Source of the DNA: Chthoniobacterales bacterium
GTDB taxonomy: Bacteria; Verrucomicrobiota; Verrucomicrobiia; Chthoniobacterales; UBA10450
Direction of reading: 5' to 3'
NCBI GenBank assembly: GCA_013820755.1
Contig: JACDHZ010000003.1
Coordinates: 1-49,425 of the forward strand
DNA: 49,425 bases
Shown here in pieces: positions 9,058 through 18,938 of this stretch (positions within the stretch are counted from its first letter, which is position 1; the number at the start of each line of letters is the position of its first letter). Both the position numbers and the translations under genes were made by a program. The notes beneath the pieces were generated by a model that made no database searches, was not told the origin of the DNA, and saw only the letters and a list, made by a program, of their open reading frames with translations.

Positions 9058-9870
9058 ATGTTTTTCTCGCAGCGAAGATTTCAGAAACTTCACAAGAACG
9101 TAGTTGTCTTCACAACGCACAAGGCGGGTTCGATGGTCCTGCACCGCGTTCTCAAGGACATCTGCGACCACAACAACATCCGCTACCATTCTGAAAACCA
9201 GCCGGATCCCGACAAGCTCCCGGTCGCGAAGATGTTCAGAGGAAAGGATTACATCGCGAAACACAACGGCTGTTTCGGGCCAATGCGTTTTTACGTGCCG
9301 AGCCGCGCGCTCGCCGAAGCGAACATCCTGCTTCATCTGCGGGATCCACGGGACGTGCTCACCTCGATGTTTTTCTCCTATTGCTTCATGCATCGTGGTG
9401 CCGTGCCCCCGAACACAGGCGTCCGTAGGGAAGTTGCGGAAGCAGGCATCGACAAGTTCGTCCTGGATATGTCCGGAGCGGAATACGTGCGCTACCAGGG
9501 CGATTACGGAACCGGAGGGAATTTCAAGGAACACATCGGCAATGTTCTGGAGCGATACGAGCAGTACCAGCGCGAGATTGTTGGCCGACCAAATACCGTG
9601 CTCGTCAGGTACGAGATGATGGTCGCCGATTTTTCCACATGGCTCGCTCAGGTGGTGAGTCGGTTTGAGTCAGTAAACCACAACGAAACTTACGAGTTCG
9701 CCGCGGCCGCGCGCGCCCACGAAACCAGAAGGCCCGCGGCGGAGAATATTTCGCTCCATAAGCGGAAAGTCACGCCCGGTGACTACAAAGAAAAACTAAA
9801 GCCTCAAACAATCGCAGAGTTGAATCGCCGTTTCTCCAATCTGCTTACGGCATTTGGTTTCCCTGTTTAA
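9058..9870 (+). CDS. Sulfotransferase-family protein
   Basis: VVVFTTHKAGSMVLHRVL (PAPS 5'-loop-like), ILLHLRDPRDVLTSMFFSY, C-terminal LNRRFSNLLTAFGF. Confidence 0.75.
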   Translation: MFFSQRRFQKLHKNVVVFTTHKAGSMVLHRVLKDICDHNNIRYHSENQPDPDKLPVAKMFRGKDYIAKHNGCFGPMRFYVPSRALAEANILLHLRDPRDVLTSMFFSYCFMHRGAVPPNTGVRREVAEAGIDKFVLDMSGAEYVRYQGDYGTGGNFKEHIGNVLERYEQYQREIVGRPNTVLVRYEMMVADFSTWLAQVVSRFESVNHNETYEFAAAARAHETRRPAAENISLHKRKVTPGDYKEKLKPQTIAELNRRFSNLLTAFGFPV

Positions 9871-9880
9871 CAACGCGTCT

Positions 9881-10615
9881 TTAGCGAACGGTGACGCCTT
9901 CGTTACGTAATCGCCGGATCAGTTCATGCGCGTTCTTGATCGCAAAGGCGTCGCGATCGTTGTCGAAGTAAATCCATGCTTCGCGCGCGCCACTGTCGCA
10001 GATGTTTGCGACCCACACGGCTAGCTCCGCGTCGGAATAATCATGCCGATACCAGCGGCTGCTTCCGTGCAGACGGACGTAAATGACTTCGCTGGTCTTC
10101 ACTAATCCGGCGGGGATACGCGGCGCGCTCACCGTGCAAAACGACAGACCTCGCTCCCGGAAGTTCCGGTAAACGGATTCGCGCCACCAACTGCTGTGAC
10201 GGAACTCGACAGCGCTACGATATCGTGGGTCAAGCTGCCGCACGATGCTCTGCAAGCGTGAAGGCGTGTAGCGATAGCTCGGCGGAAATTGGAACAGAAA
10301 GCAACCCAACGTTGGGCCCAGGATCTCAGAGAATTTGTAGAACTCCTCGATGAGCATCCGCGTGTGCACGAGACGTTTCTCGTGAGTTATCAGGCGGTTC
10401 ACCTTAACCGAATAGCGGAAGCCTTCCGGCGCATTACGACGCCAGCCTTTGGCGGTCTCGATCTTCGGCCAGCTGTAGAACGGCGCGTTCAGCTCCACAG
10501 TGTTGAAGTTCTCTGTGTAGTGCTTAAACCACGTATACGTGCGCCTGGTATCCGGATAGAAGAGACCGCGCCAGTGCCAGTAGAACCAACCGGAACAGCC
10601 GACGTGCACCTCCAT
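9881..10615 (-). CDS. DUF72 (YecE-like) family protein
   Basis: VGCSGWFYWHWRGLFYP, FNTVELNAPFYSWPK, FRHSSWW, YVRLHGSSRWYRHDYSDAEL, YFDNDRDAFAIKNA. Confidence 0.9.
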   Translation of the reverse strand: MEVHVGCSGWFYWHWRGLFYPDTRRTYTWFKHYTENFNTVELNAPFYSWPKIETAKGWRRNAPEGFRYSVKVNRLITHEKRLVHTRMLIEEFYKFSEILGPTLGCFLFQFPPSYRYTPSRLQSIVRQLDPRYRSAVEFRHSSWWRESVYRNFRERGLSFCTVSAPRIPAGLVKTSEVIYVRLHGSSRWYRHDYSDAELAVWVANICDSGAREAWIYFDNDRDAFAIKNAHELIRRLRNEGVTVR

Positions 10616-10659
10616 GCCGCACGCTCAATGAGCGACGGGAACATGCAATGTTCCCACAG

Positions 10660-13545
10660 TTATTTGCCGTCTGTGCCGGTCGCTGCTGCAGCTGCCCCAA
10701 CATGTTCGGTGGCGGGAAGGATTATCGCCTTCGAGGCGTGTTCGCGCCGAAGATATTTTTCGGCGAGTTCGCTCAGCTCCGCAGTCGTGATCGCTTCCAC
10801 GTCGGCGATTCGCGTGCGGGCCCAGTCGAGGACCTCGGGTTTCTCTTGCGCGCGCGCGGCGACCGAAGAGAGCCAGTACCCATTGCTGCGCAGTGATTCC
10901 TTGAGCGCAGTCAGAAGCGGCAGACGCGCCCGTTCAAGCTCGTCTTCACCCACTCCTCTTTCAGCAAGATCATCGGCGAGATCAATCACCAGGTCGGACA
11001 TCTTCCCCGCGGTAGAAGGGTCTACGTCGATGCTGGCAACGAAATACCCGTATCCCGGAAACGTATCGCTCGCGTTGCTGGCTGCGCGCGGGCTATAGCT
11101 CGCGCCTATTTCTTCACGCACCTTCGCGCGGAGCCGATCATTCACCACTGCGCTGAGCAGATTCAATCGGCGATTCCGCGGCGCTTGGAGACCGTCGCTC
11201 GAAGGCCAGTAAAGCTCTAGGGATCCTTTCGGAATCTCCGACTCAATGACGTAATCTTTCGAGAACGGCTGCTCCGGAAACTTAAGTTTCTTCAATTCGT
11301 CGAGCGACGGCTTCGATTCCCGATGAGGCAGCGCGCCGATTGTCTGCGCGGCAGCAGCTATGACTGCGTCGACGTCAAAATCGCCAACGACTCCAATCTC
11401 CAGCGCGCCTTTGGTAAGCTGCGGCGTTAGCCAGGCCTTCACCTCATCCAGATTACGGGCCATCATCACCTCCTCCGGCGGCATCCCGAAACGCGGATCG
11501 CCGCTTGCAAGAAGATTGGCCACTTCAGTGGCAAGCGGACCGGTGGGGGTGTGTTGGAACGACAGGTAGATCTGCTCCAGTCCCTTCCGCGCGACGCGCA
11601 GAGCCTCAGGCCGGTAGCCGGGGTCAGTGAGGTGGGCGGCAAGAAGCTGAAACTCCAGAAGGAGATCATCCCGCGTAGTATTGCCGCTGAATCGCAGCGC
11701 ATCGGGCTCCGGCGCGAACTGCCAGCCTACATTTTTTCCCGCGAGGAGGGTCCGAAGATCGTCTGAGCTGTATTTTCCGAGCCCGCCCGACATAAACGTA
11801 CCGCCAGCCATCGCCGCCAGACCACGCTGATCAGGCGGTTCTGTAATAGCGCCATTTCCGACTCGCGCGTTCACGCTGATCCGGTTCGCTTCGAAGTCCG
11901 TTTTCTTCAGGTTAAGCCGGGCTCCGTTGTTGAACGTGACGAGTTCAATACCAAGATCCTCGATGTGTTCACGCCGAGCGATTTCCCCGGGCGGACCGAA
12001 GTCGGTGTAGCTCCACGTATTCTCCGCATCGGCTTGAGGTGCAGCGACTGCAACAGCGTGCGCGTTATCGTAAGCAGCGGCGATCGCGGCCGGAGCATCT
12101 CCCGTGATCCGGGCGTTTCCAGTCACGGAAACAAACTGCCCGGGGGCACGGAAGTCGGTGCGAAGTGTCGCGAGGCAATCAGCAGGCGTGACCTGATCGA
12201 GCGCCGGCTTGAGAAGCGCGAGGTCGTCCGCGGGTGTGGTGAACACCTCGCCGGAAACGAGATGCTGCACGATAGCATCGGCAATCGTGTTTGAATGCCG
12301 GGTGCTTGCGCTTTTCGCCGCCTGCTCAAGTTGGTTCGTGATGTTCGCCGCCGCCTCTGCCACTTCCGCCTGCGTGAAGCCATATTCCAGCGCCCTGCGC
12401 AGCTCCTGCTCGCCAGCGGCAAGCGCTTCGCTCCACTGCTCGGGCCTGCACGAGATCTCTACACTCGCGTCACGCAAGAAATCGAACTGCTCATAAACAG
12501 ACGCGTGCGCCGAAAAGAACGGCGCGTCCTCCTTCTTCGCGAGAATCGAGAATCGACGATTGAGTATCGCCAGCGCGAGCGAGCGGGAGAGACGTTTGAT
12601 CTGGCGCTCGGCTGTGTCGCGCTCGTGGGCATACGGTGTGAGGCTGGTCAACGAGATGGTCGTCGCCGATGCTTCGGGTTCGGCGTGGAAGACCGCGCGA
12701 ATACCTTCGAATTTCTCGAGCTCGCCTAACGACGGCTCTGGGCTGCCGGGAGCACGTGGCTCCAAACCCGAGAATGCATCGCTGATCATCTTCTCGACTG
12801 CTGCGCTGTCGGCGAAATCACCGGCAACAACTACCGCCATTTTTTCCGGGCGATACCAGGCATTCCAGAAATCGACGAAACGTTCGCGTTCCGCCTGTGT
12901 GATCACTTCCGGCGTGCCGATCGGTATCCGTTTTGGGAGAAGAGACTTCCCGAGCATCGCCTCGAACTCCGCCACGAACGTGCGGAACCCTACCGAATCG
13001 CTCGCACGTTTTTCCGATAGGATCACGCCGCGCTCACGATTTATTTCCTCTTTGCTGAGCAGCAGGCCATCCGCGTAATCGCTGAACACCCGCAGCCCTT
13101 CAGCGAGCGTCGCATCGTCAGCACGCGGGAGTTCCAGGAGATAAACTGTGCGCTCGAACCCCGTGTTCGCATTCGTATCTCCTCCGAAGCTCATCCCCAT
13201 CCGCTGAAAGAACTCCACCAGCGTTCCGGGCGGATAATGCCTGCTGCCATTGAACGCCATGTGCTCGAGGAAATGTGCCAGCCCACGCTGCTCTTCCGAT
13301 TCCTGCAGCGAACCAGCCAGGACGAGCAGGCGCAACGAGGCGCGTCCTTTTGGCTCGTGATTGGGAAGAATGACATAGCGCAATCCGTTCTTCAGCTTGC
13401 CGAAGTGTGCTGCGGGATCGGGTTTGAGATCGCTCGTGTCCTGGGGAAACGGCAACGCTTGGAGCGCGGGCGGAGCGGTGTTGGCGAAAGCCGGTGCGGC
13501 GGAGATTGCGAGAAAAAGAAGGAGGCGAGCGAAACGGTTGCACAT
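10660..13545 (-). CDS. M16 (pitrilysin/insulinase) family metallopeptidase, exported
   Basis: HFLEHMAFNGSRHYP (HxxEH), NRERGVILSEKRASDS; signal peptide MCNRFARLLLFLAISAAPAFA at trimmed start. Confidence 0.92.
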   Translation of the reverse strand: MCNRFARLLLFLAISAAPAFANTAPPALQALPFPQDTSDLKPDPAAHFGKLKNGLRYVILPNHEPKGRASLRLLVLAGSLQESEEQRGLAHFLEHMAFNGSRHYPPGTLVEFFQRMGMSFGGDTNANTGFERTVYLLELPRADDATLAEGLRVFSDYADGLLLSKEEINRERGVILSEKRASDSVGFRTFVAEFEAMLGKSLLPKRIPIGTPEVITQAERERFVDFWNAWYRPEKMAVVVAGDFADSAAVEKMISDAFSGLEPRAPGSPEPSLGELEKFEGIRAVFHAEPEASATTISLTSLTPYAHERDTAERQIKRLSRSLALAILNRRFSILAKKEDAPFFSAHASVYEQFDFLRDASVEISCRPEQWSEALAAGEQELRRALEYGFTQAEVAEAAANITNQLEQAAKSASTRHSNTIADAIVQHLVSGEVFTTPADDLALLKPALDQVTPADCLATLRTDFRAPGQFVSVTGNARITGDAPAAIAAAYDNAHAVAVAAPQADAENTWSYTDFGPPGEIARREHIEDLGIELVTFNNGARLNLKKTDFEANRISVNARVGNGAITEPPDQRGLAAMAGGTFMSGGLGKYSSDDLRTLLAGKNVGWQFAPEPDALRFSGNTTRDDLLLEFQLLAAHLTDPGYRPEALRVARKGLEQIYLSFQHTPTGPLATEVANLLASGDPRFGMPPEEVMMARNLDEVKAWLTPQLTKGALEIGVVGDFDVDAVIAAAAQTIGALPHRESKPSLDELKKLKFPEQPFSKDYVIESEIPKGSLELYWPSSDGLQAPRNRRLNLLSAVVNDRLRAKVREEIGASYSPRAASNASDTFPGYGYFVASIDVDPSTAGKMSDLVIDLADDLAERGVGEDELERARLPLLTALKESLRSNGYWLSSVAARAQEKPEVLDWARTRIADVEAITTAELSELAEKYLRREHASKAIILPATEHVGAAAAATGTDGK

Positions 13546-13747
13546 GGATAGATGAGAAGCGGGGACGGTCGCCGCACTGGTACGGGCTGGCAATGCCATA
13601 CCTTCACACGAAGTCCGCTGGATCCGGTCCTCTGATTCGACACCGCCAACGGCGCGACGTTCATCAAAAGAGATAACAGCATATGTGTGCTGCCGCGGCG
13701 CAAGGACAACTCTTGACCGCCTCGCGGGAATCGCGCAGCCTGCCGCG

Positions 13748-14182
13748 GTGAATTCTTCTATCGGAAAATACTCGGGATACGTTTACGCGATCATGCGGAT
13801 CATCGTGGGCCTGCTGTTCGCCTGTCATGGCGCTCAAAAGCTGTTCGGCATGTTCGGCGGCAAAGGCGAAGCGCAAGGAATGATGCTCCTCGGCGCCATT
13901 ATCGAGTTTGCTGGGGGACTGCTGATTGCGGTTGGTCTGCTCACACGTCCTGCCGCGTTGCTAGCGAGCGGCATGATGGCTGTAGCCTATTTCATGGCGC
14001 ATTTTCCCGGCGGCTTTTTCCCCATCGTTAACAAAGGCGAGCTCGCGGTCGTCTATTGCTTCGTCTTTCTCTACATCTTCACCCGCGGCGGCGGTATCTT
14101 AAGCCTCGATAATATCATCTGGGGGCAGGCGGCCGCGCCAGACGCGGTAGGCGGACCAATGCGCACCGGCAGGGATCTCTGA
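13748..14182 (+). CDS. DoxX family membrane protein
   Basis: IMRIIVGLLFACHGAQKLFGMFGG, GGLLIAVGLLTRPAALLASGMMAVAYFMAHFPGGFFPIVNKGELAVVYCFVFL; probable GTG start. Confidence 0.85.
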   Translation: MNSSIGKYSGYVYAIMRIIVGLLFACHGAQKLFGMFGGKGEAQGMMLLGAIIEFAGGLLIAVGLLTRPAALLASGMMAVAYFMAHFPGGFFPIVNKGELAVVYCFVFLYIFTRGGGILSLDNIIWGQAAAPDAVGGPMRTGRDL

Positions 14183-14976
14183 TGCGGTCAACTGTCGCAA
14201 CACTCCTGTTAGCAACGGCCGCTGCGTGCGCGACGTTCGCCGCTCCGAATGCGCAGGCGCAGGAGTGGGCGAAGCTCCGCTTAAACAACTCTCCGCGTCA
14301 CGGTGAATGGGTAGAGTTTAAGTCGGGTGAGCGCACGCTGAAAGCGTTCGTCGTTTACCCTGAGCGAAAGGAGAAGGCGCCGGTGGTGCTCGTGATTCAC
14401 GAAATTTTCGGACTCACCGATTGGGTGCGGGGCGTCTGCGATCAGCTCGCGGAGAACGGCGTGATCGCCATCGCGCCCGACCTGCTGAGCGGGCAGACGT
14501 TCGATGATGTCGACGGCGCGCGTAAGGCGATCTCGGCGTTGCCGCAACAGCAGGTCATCGCGGATCTGAATGCGACAGCCGAGTTCGCGCAGAAGCTGCC
14601 GGCTACCACTGGAAGTTTGGCTGTGTGCGGGTTCTGCTGGGGTGGCGGTTGGGCTTTTGGTTATGCCAGCCTAAATCCGAAGCTTAAAGCCACCTATTCC
14701 TTCTATGGCACGGCGGTCGACGATCCGGCTGACGCCGCAAAGATTCCATGTCCCGTTTACGGCTTCTACGGCGAGAACGATGAGCGCGTGAACGCGACGA
14801 TTCAAAAGGCCGAGGAGCTGATGAAATCTGCCGGGAAGAAGTATGATCCCGTCATCTACAAGGGTGCGGGCCACGGTTTCATGCGCGACGGCGAATCGCC
14901 GGCAGGCACCGCCGAGAACAAGAAAGCGCGTGACGATGCATGGGCGCGCTGGAACGCGCTGCTCCAGCAGCTGTAG
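14182..14976 (+). CDS. Dienelactone hydrolase family protein (exported)
   Basis: Signal peptide; VVLVIHEIFGLTDWVRGVCDQLAENGVIAIAPDLL, AVCGFCWGGGWAF, GAGHGFMRD; 1-nt TGATG overlap with DoxX gene. Confidence 0.9.
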   Translation: MRSTVATLLLATAAACATFAAPNAQAQEWAKLRLNNSPRHGEWVEFKSGERTLKAFVVYPERKEKAPVVLVIHEIFGLTDWVRGVCDQLAENGVIAIAPDLLSGQTFDDVDGARKAISALPQQQVIADLNATAEFAQKLPATTGSLAVCGFCWGGGWAFGYASLNPKLKATYSFYGTAVDDPADAAKIPCPVYGFYGENDERVNATIQKAEELMKSAGKKYDPVIYKGAGHGFMRDGESPAGTAENKKARDDAWARWNALLQQL

Positions 14977-14979
14977 GCT

Positions 14980-16241
14980 TTACGCGAACCGATCGGGGTT
15001 CAGCAGCGTCATGTCGACGCTCGGCTTTCGACCGCTGAGTGTCTCGGCGATGACCACGCCGGTGATCGGCGCGAGTGTAACACCGAGCATCGCGTGGCCG
15101 CACGCAGCGCTCAGATTTGTGTAACGCGCGAGCCTGCCGATGTAAGCCATGCCGTCCGGCGAGACCGGCCGGTAACCAAACCACGGCTGCACGCCCGCGA
15201 AATCGTCCGGGCGGAAACCGGGGAAATACGTTTGCGCCGCATTCCTGATCTGGTCCACGCGCTCCGGTCGCACGTTACCGCTGTGCCCGCTCAATTCCAT
15301 CGTGCCGCCGAAGCGCAACCTTTCGCCCATTGGCGTCACCGCGACGCGGCGCTCGGCGAGGATGTGCGATTTCGTGAAGCGAAAGCGCGGTTACTCGATC
15401 GTTAGACTGTAGCCTTTCCCCGGTTGCATCGGCAGCCGCAGCGCGAGATCGCGCACCGTTTCCGCTGCCCAGGAGCCGGTCGCGATCACGTATTCGGCGG
15501 CTTCGATCTCACCGGCGCTAGTCCGGAGAGCGGTGACGCGCTGGCCGTCGTGCCGCCCGCCGGCGATGCTGGTGTTCCAGCGAAACGCGACGCCTTGTTG
15601 CCGCAGTAACGCCACCAGCGTCGAGACGAATTTCGATGGCGTCAGATGCGCATCGATCGGGAAATAAACGGAGCCGGCGACGTCAATCTCCACGCCGGGT
15701 TCCATCGCGGCGGTTTCGTTGCGATCGAGCACGCGCGCTTCCACGCCGACTTCATTCGTGAGCCGCGCCAGGCCGTTCGCTTCGTGATCGAGGCCTTCCG
15801 CTGTCTTGCAGAGATTCAAGAGACCTTCTGTGCGCAGCTCGAACGAATTGCCGGTTTGCTCCGCGAGTTCGATGAAGAGCGCGCGACTCGCGAGACAGAG
15901 ATCGCGCAACACCGGCGCCGCGCGGCGCGTGTGTTCCGGAGTGCAGCTACGCGCGAACAGCATCCCCACCGCATTAGTTCCGGATCCAGCCGTGGCTTAA
16001 TATAGAACGGGCTGCGCGAGCTCGTCATCCACTTCAAGCCCTGCCAGATCATGCCCGGCGCGGAGATCGGCGCGACATGGCTCGGCGACACATAACCGGC
16101 GCTGCCATGCGCGCACGATCCAGCTTCCTCGCTGTTCCGCTCCGCGACCGTCACGCGAAATCCTGCGCGCGCAAGATAGTGCGCGACGCAGAGACCGATG
16201 ATCCCTCCGCCACAGACGACGACACCGCGCGACTCTGCCAT
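14980..16241 (-). pseudogene. D-amino-acid dehydrogenase (DadA-like) FAD oxidoreductase, disrupted by one frameshift and one in-frame stop
   Basis: N-part in ORF 15816..16241 (VVVCGGGIIGLCVAHYLARAGFRVTVAER), middle in 15391..15969, C-part in 14980..15339 in the same frame as the middle, separated only by TAA at 15391-15393. Confidence 0.85.
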
Positions 16242-16281
16242 TCGACCTGCGCGCAGTTAGGAGCTCAGCCGTTCGAGCATA

Positions 16282-18405
16282 TTAACGCTGGGCCGTTTTG
16301 CCCTCGATCTCGTCCGCCAGCGCGCCGGCGTCGTAAATCTTCCGGAGCGCTTCGCTGATCGCTGCCGAGTCGACGCTCACGGCGCGCGCCTGCTTCTCGG
16401 CGTAGATGCAATCGAGCACTAACGATTGAATATTGCCGTCGAAGATGATTCCGACGAACTCGTTTGCCTTGTTCGTGACGGGGCTTCCGCTATTGCCGCC
16501 GATGATGTCGGCTGTCGAGACGAAGTTGAACGGCGTGCTCATGTTCAGCTTCCCTTTGCGTTCGATCCAGCGCTTCGGCAGATCAAACGGTGGCTGATTG
16601 TTATGCTCGGCTGCGCGCTGATACAGCCCCGCGAAGGTGGTGAGCGGCGCAATCTGTTTGCCGTTTTCTTCGTAGCCGAGCACCGGTCCGTAGGAGAGGC
16701 GCAGTGTGAAGGTCGCGTCAGGGTAACTGCTCGTGCCTTCGATCGCGAAACGTGCTTTTGCGATCTCGGCGTACGCCTGCTGCTTTGTCTCATCCTGCGC
16801 TTCAAAGGTCTTGCGCGCGGCACGCGCCGGAGCATCGACCAGGCGAGCTAGTTCAAGCATCGGGTCGTTCGCGGAAGCGATCGCTGGAGGATCGCCGGAG
16901 TAAAGCTGCCTGCGGAACGCCGGATCGCCGAGCTTCGTTCCAGTGACCAGCTCAGCGGCGCGGTCTGCGGGTGATTTTCCAGCGAGCACTTGCCGCACGA
17001 GCGGGTCTTCGAAACCAAACGCTGTTGCCATGTCGGTCAGCGAATCGGCGAGCGTGACCTGTTCAACATCAGGATGCACCGGTTCAGTCGAAAAGAAATC
17101 GAGCTCGAGTGATTCGCGGTTGCTGTCGCGATATTCCGGGAACCGCTCGCCATTCGGTTTGGCCCGCTCTTCGCCTGCGCGCAGGAGCCGGCGGGCATAC
17201 TTGAACAAGTTGCTGTAGAACGCGCGCGGTGCGCGGTAGGTGGCTCCAGCGCGGCCGCGGTTCGTCTCGAAGTAATGATAAACCGGGAGCACTTTCGCGG
17301 TGTCTGCCTGGGCCTGTTTGATGCGGTCATACGCCGCGATCATGCCTTTAAACTCCGGCTTGCTGTTCATCGCGTCGCGCAGTCTCTGTTCGCGTTGATC
17401 GATTGCGCTCCACACCTCAGGATCCAGCAGCGCAGCGAGGTAGCCGTCGTAGCGTTTGCGATTGTTCTCGACCCCGCGGCGGTCCTGTTGCACGCGGCGC
17501 GCGTTTTCGAAACTCCGGGCACCAAACGCTCCGAGCAGCACCTCCCGGCGGTTGTACATGCTGAGCAGGTATGGGACTTCCACATCGCGCGCTTCAGCTA
17601 GCTCGCTCACGGTTAGCTGGCGATCCGTGCGACCCGGATGCCCGCTGACAAACGTGAGCTCACCGTCGGCGGGTCCTGTCGTGTTCCACTTCAGGAAGTG
17701 CTCGATCTTGGCTGGCTGGCCGTTTTCGTAAGCGCGGAAGATGCAGATATCGAGATCGAACCGGGGATATTCGAAATTGTCCGGATCGCCTCCATAGAAT
17801 GCGATCTGTTCCTCTGGCGCGAACACGAGCCGCACATCGTCGTAACGCTTGTAGCGATATAGATTGTAGACGCCGCCCTGATACAGCGTGACGACGTCCG
17901 ACCGCAGGCCGGTCTTGTCTTTGCTCTCCTTCTCGATCTGGGCAATCACGTTGCCGCGCGCCTTGCTCGCCTCTTCCCCCGAAAGGCCTGGCTGAACTCC
18001 GGCATTGACGCGCTCGGTCACGTCTTCGATCGACATCAGAACGTTGAGCTCGAGGTCGGTCGCCTTCGGTTCTTCGGCGCGCGATTTCGCATAGAAGCCG
18101 TCGCGCACGTAGTTGTTTTTTTCGCTCGAGATCTTCTGCAGCGTGTCGAGGCCAACGTGATGGTTCGTGATCACGAGGCCATCGGCCGAGACAAACGAGC
18201 CGCTCCCGCCGGAGTTAAACCGCACGCTCGATTTCTGCAGATGATCGAGCCACTGCGGCGTCGGCTCGAATTGATACTTCTCCTTGAACTGCTGGAGCGG
18301 CGGGTTGTTGAAGAGCCACATGCCTTCATCGCCAAAAGCAGTTGCGGCGAGAGCGGTGGACATCAGCGAGCAGATTACAAGGCGGCGCGAGGAGTGGAAT
18401 GCCAT
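16282..18405 (-). CDS. S46 family dipeptidyl-peptidase (DPP7/DPP11 family), exported
   Basis: GMWLFNNPPLQQFKEKY, SADGLVITNHHVGLDTLQ, IIGGNSGSPVTNKANEFVGIIFDGNIQS. Confidence 0.9.
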   Translation of the reverse strand: MAFHSSRRLVICSLMSTALAATAFGDEGMWLFNNPPLQQFKEKYQFEPTPQWLDHLQKSSVRFNSGGSGSFVSADGLVITNHHVGLDTLQKISSEKNNYVRDGFYAKSRAEEPKATDLELNVLMSIEDVTERVNAGVQPGLSGEEASKARGNVIAQIEKESKDKTGLRSDVVTLYQGGVYNLYRYKRYDDVRLVFAPEEQIAFYGGDPDNFEYPRFDLDICIFRAYENGQPAKIEHFLKWNTTGPADGELTFVSGHPGRTDRQLTVSELAEARDVEVPYLLSMYNRREVLLGAFGARSFENARRVQQDRRGVENNRKRYDGYLAALLDPEVWSAIDQREQRLRDAMNSKPEFKGMIAAYDRIKQAQADTAKVLPVYHYFETNRGRAGATYRAPRAFYSNLFKYARRLLRAGEERAKPNGERFPEYRDSNRESLELDFFSTEPVHPDVEQVTLADSLTDMATAFGFEDPLVRQVLAGKSPADRAAELVTGTKLGDPAFRRQLYSGDPPAIASANDPMLELARLVDAPARAARKTFEAQDETKQQAYAEIAKARFAIEGTSSYPDATFTLRLSYGPVLGYEENGKQIAPLTTFAGLYQRAAEHNNQPPFDLPKRWIERKGKLNMSTPFNFVSTADIIGGNSGSPVTNKANEFVGIIFDGNIQSLVLDCIYAEKQARAVSVDSAAISEALRKIYDAGALADEIEGKTAQR

Positions 18406-18436
18406 GAGGCGAGGAACTTAGACCACGCCTGTGTGG

Positions 18437-18463
18437 GCTCCAAGCTTTGTCATTGCTTGGAGC
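18437..18463. other. Perfect 9-bp inverted repeat (hairpin, 9-nt loop)
   Basis: GCTCCAAGC-TTTGTCATT-GCTTGGAGC, immediately 3' of the minus-strand 18468..18932 gene. Confidence 0.6.
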
Positions 18464-18467
18464 GAAC

Positions 18468-18932
18468 TCAGTGGCCGCCGCTATGGCTCGACCAATGAAC
18501 CGCGCGAATGCGCCAGCCTTCGTCCGTCTTGGCGAGCACCATCAGCTCAGCATTCTCTGAGTTCACCGGACGGCCTTTGTATGTGCCTGTGCTTCGACCC
18601 GTCGCCGTCGTCCATGCCGCGTTGCCTTCCTGACGCACGATCAGCGCGCTGCGCGTGCTCGGTACTGCCTTCGCGAATTCAACGTCCGCGCCGAGATGCT
18701 CACTCTCGTATTCTTCACGCGTTTGCCGGTGACCCGTTTCAACGATCTGCGCATCAGGTGCCAACAACGCTAACACTGCGGCGCGATCGCCTTTCGCTAG
18801 AGCGTCATGGAACGCGGTGACAGTTGTCGCGATCGCCTCGCGATCAGGCGCTGTCGGGATTGGCTTGCGGCACGATGACAGCGAAATAAACACCGGAAAG
18901 CAGAGCGCCAGAAGAAGGCCGGGAGCTTTCAT
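18468..18932 (-). CDS. NTF2-like/SnoaL-type lipoprotein
   Basis: Lipobox-like LSSC; AIATTVTAFHDALAKGDRAAVLALLAPDAQIVETGHRQTREEY, EGWRIRAVHWSS. Confidence 0.7.
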   Translation of the reverse strand: MKAPGLLLALCFPVFISLSSCRKPIPTAPDREAIATTVTAFHDALAKGDRAAVLALLAPDAQIVETGHRQTREEYESEHLGADVEFAKAVPSTRSALIVRQEGNAAWTTATGRSTGTYKGRPVNSENAELMVLAKTDEGWRIRAVHWSSHSGGH

Positions 18933-18938
18933 CGCTGC

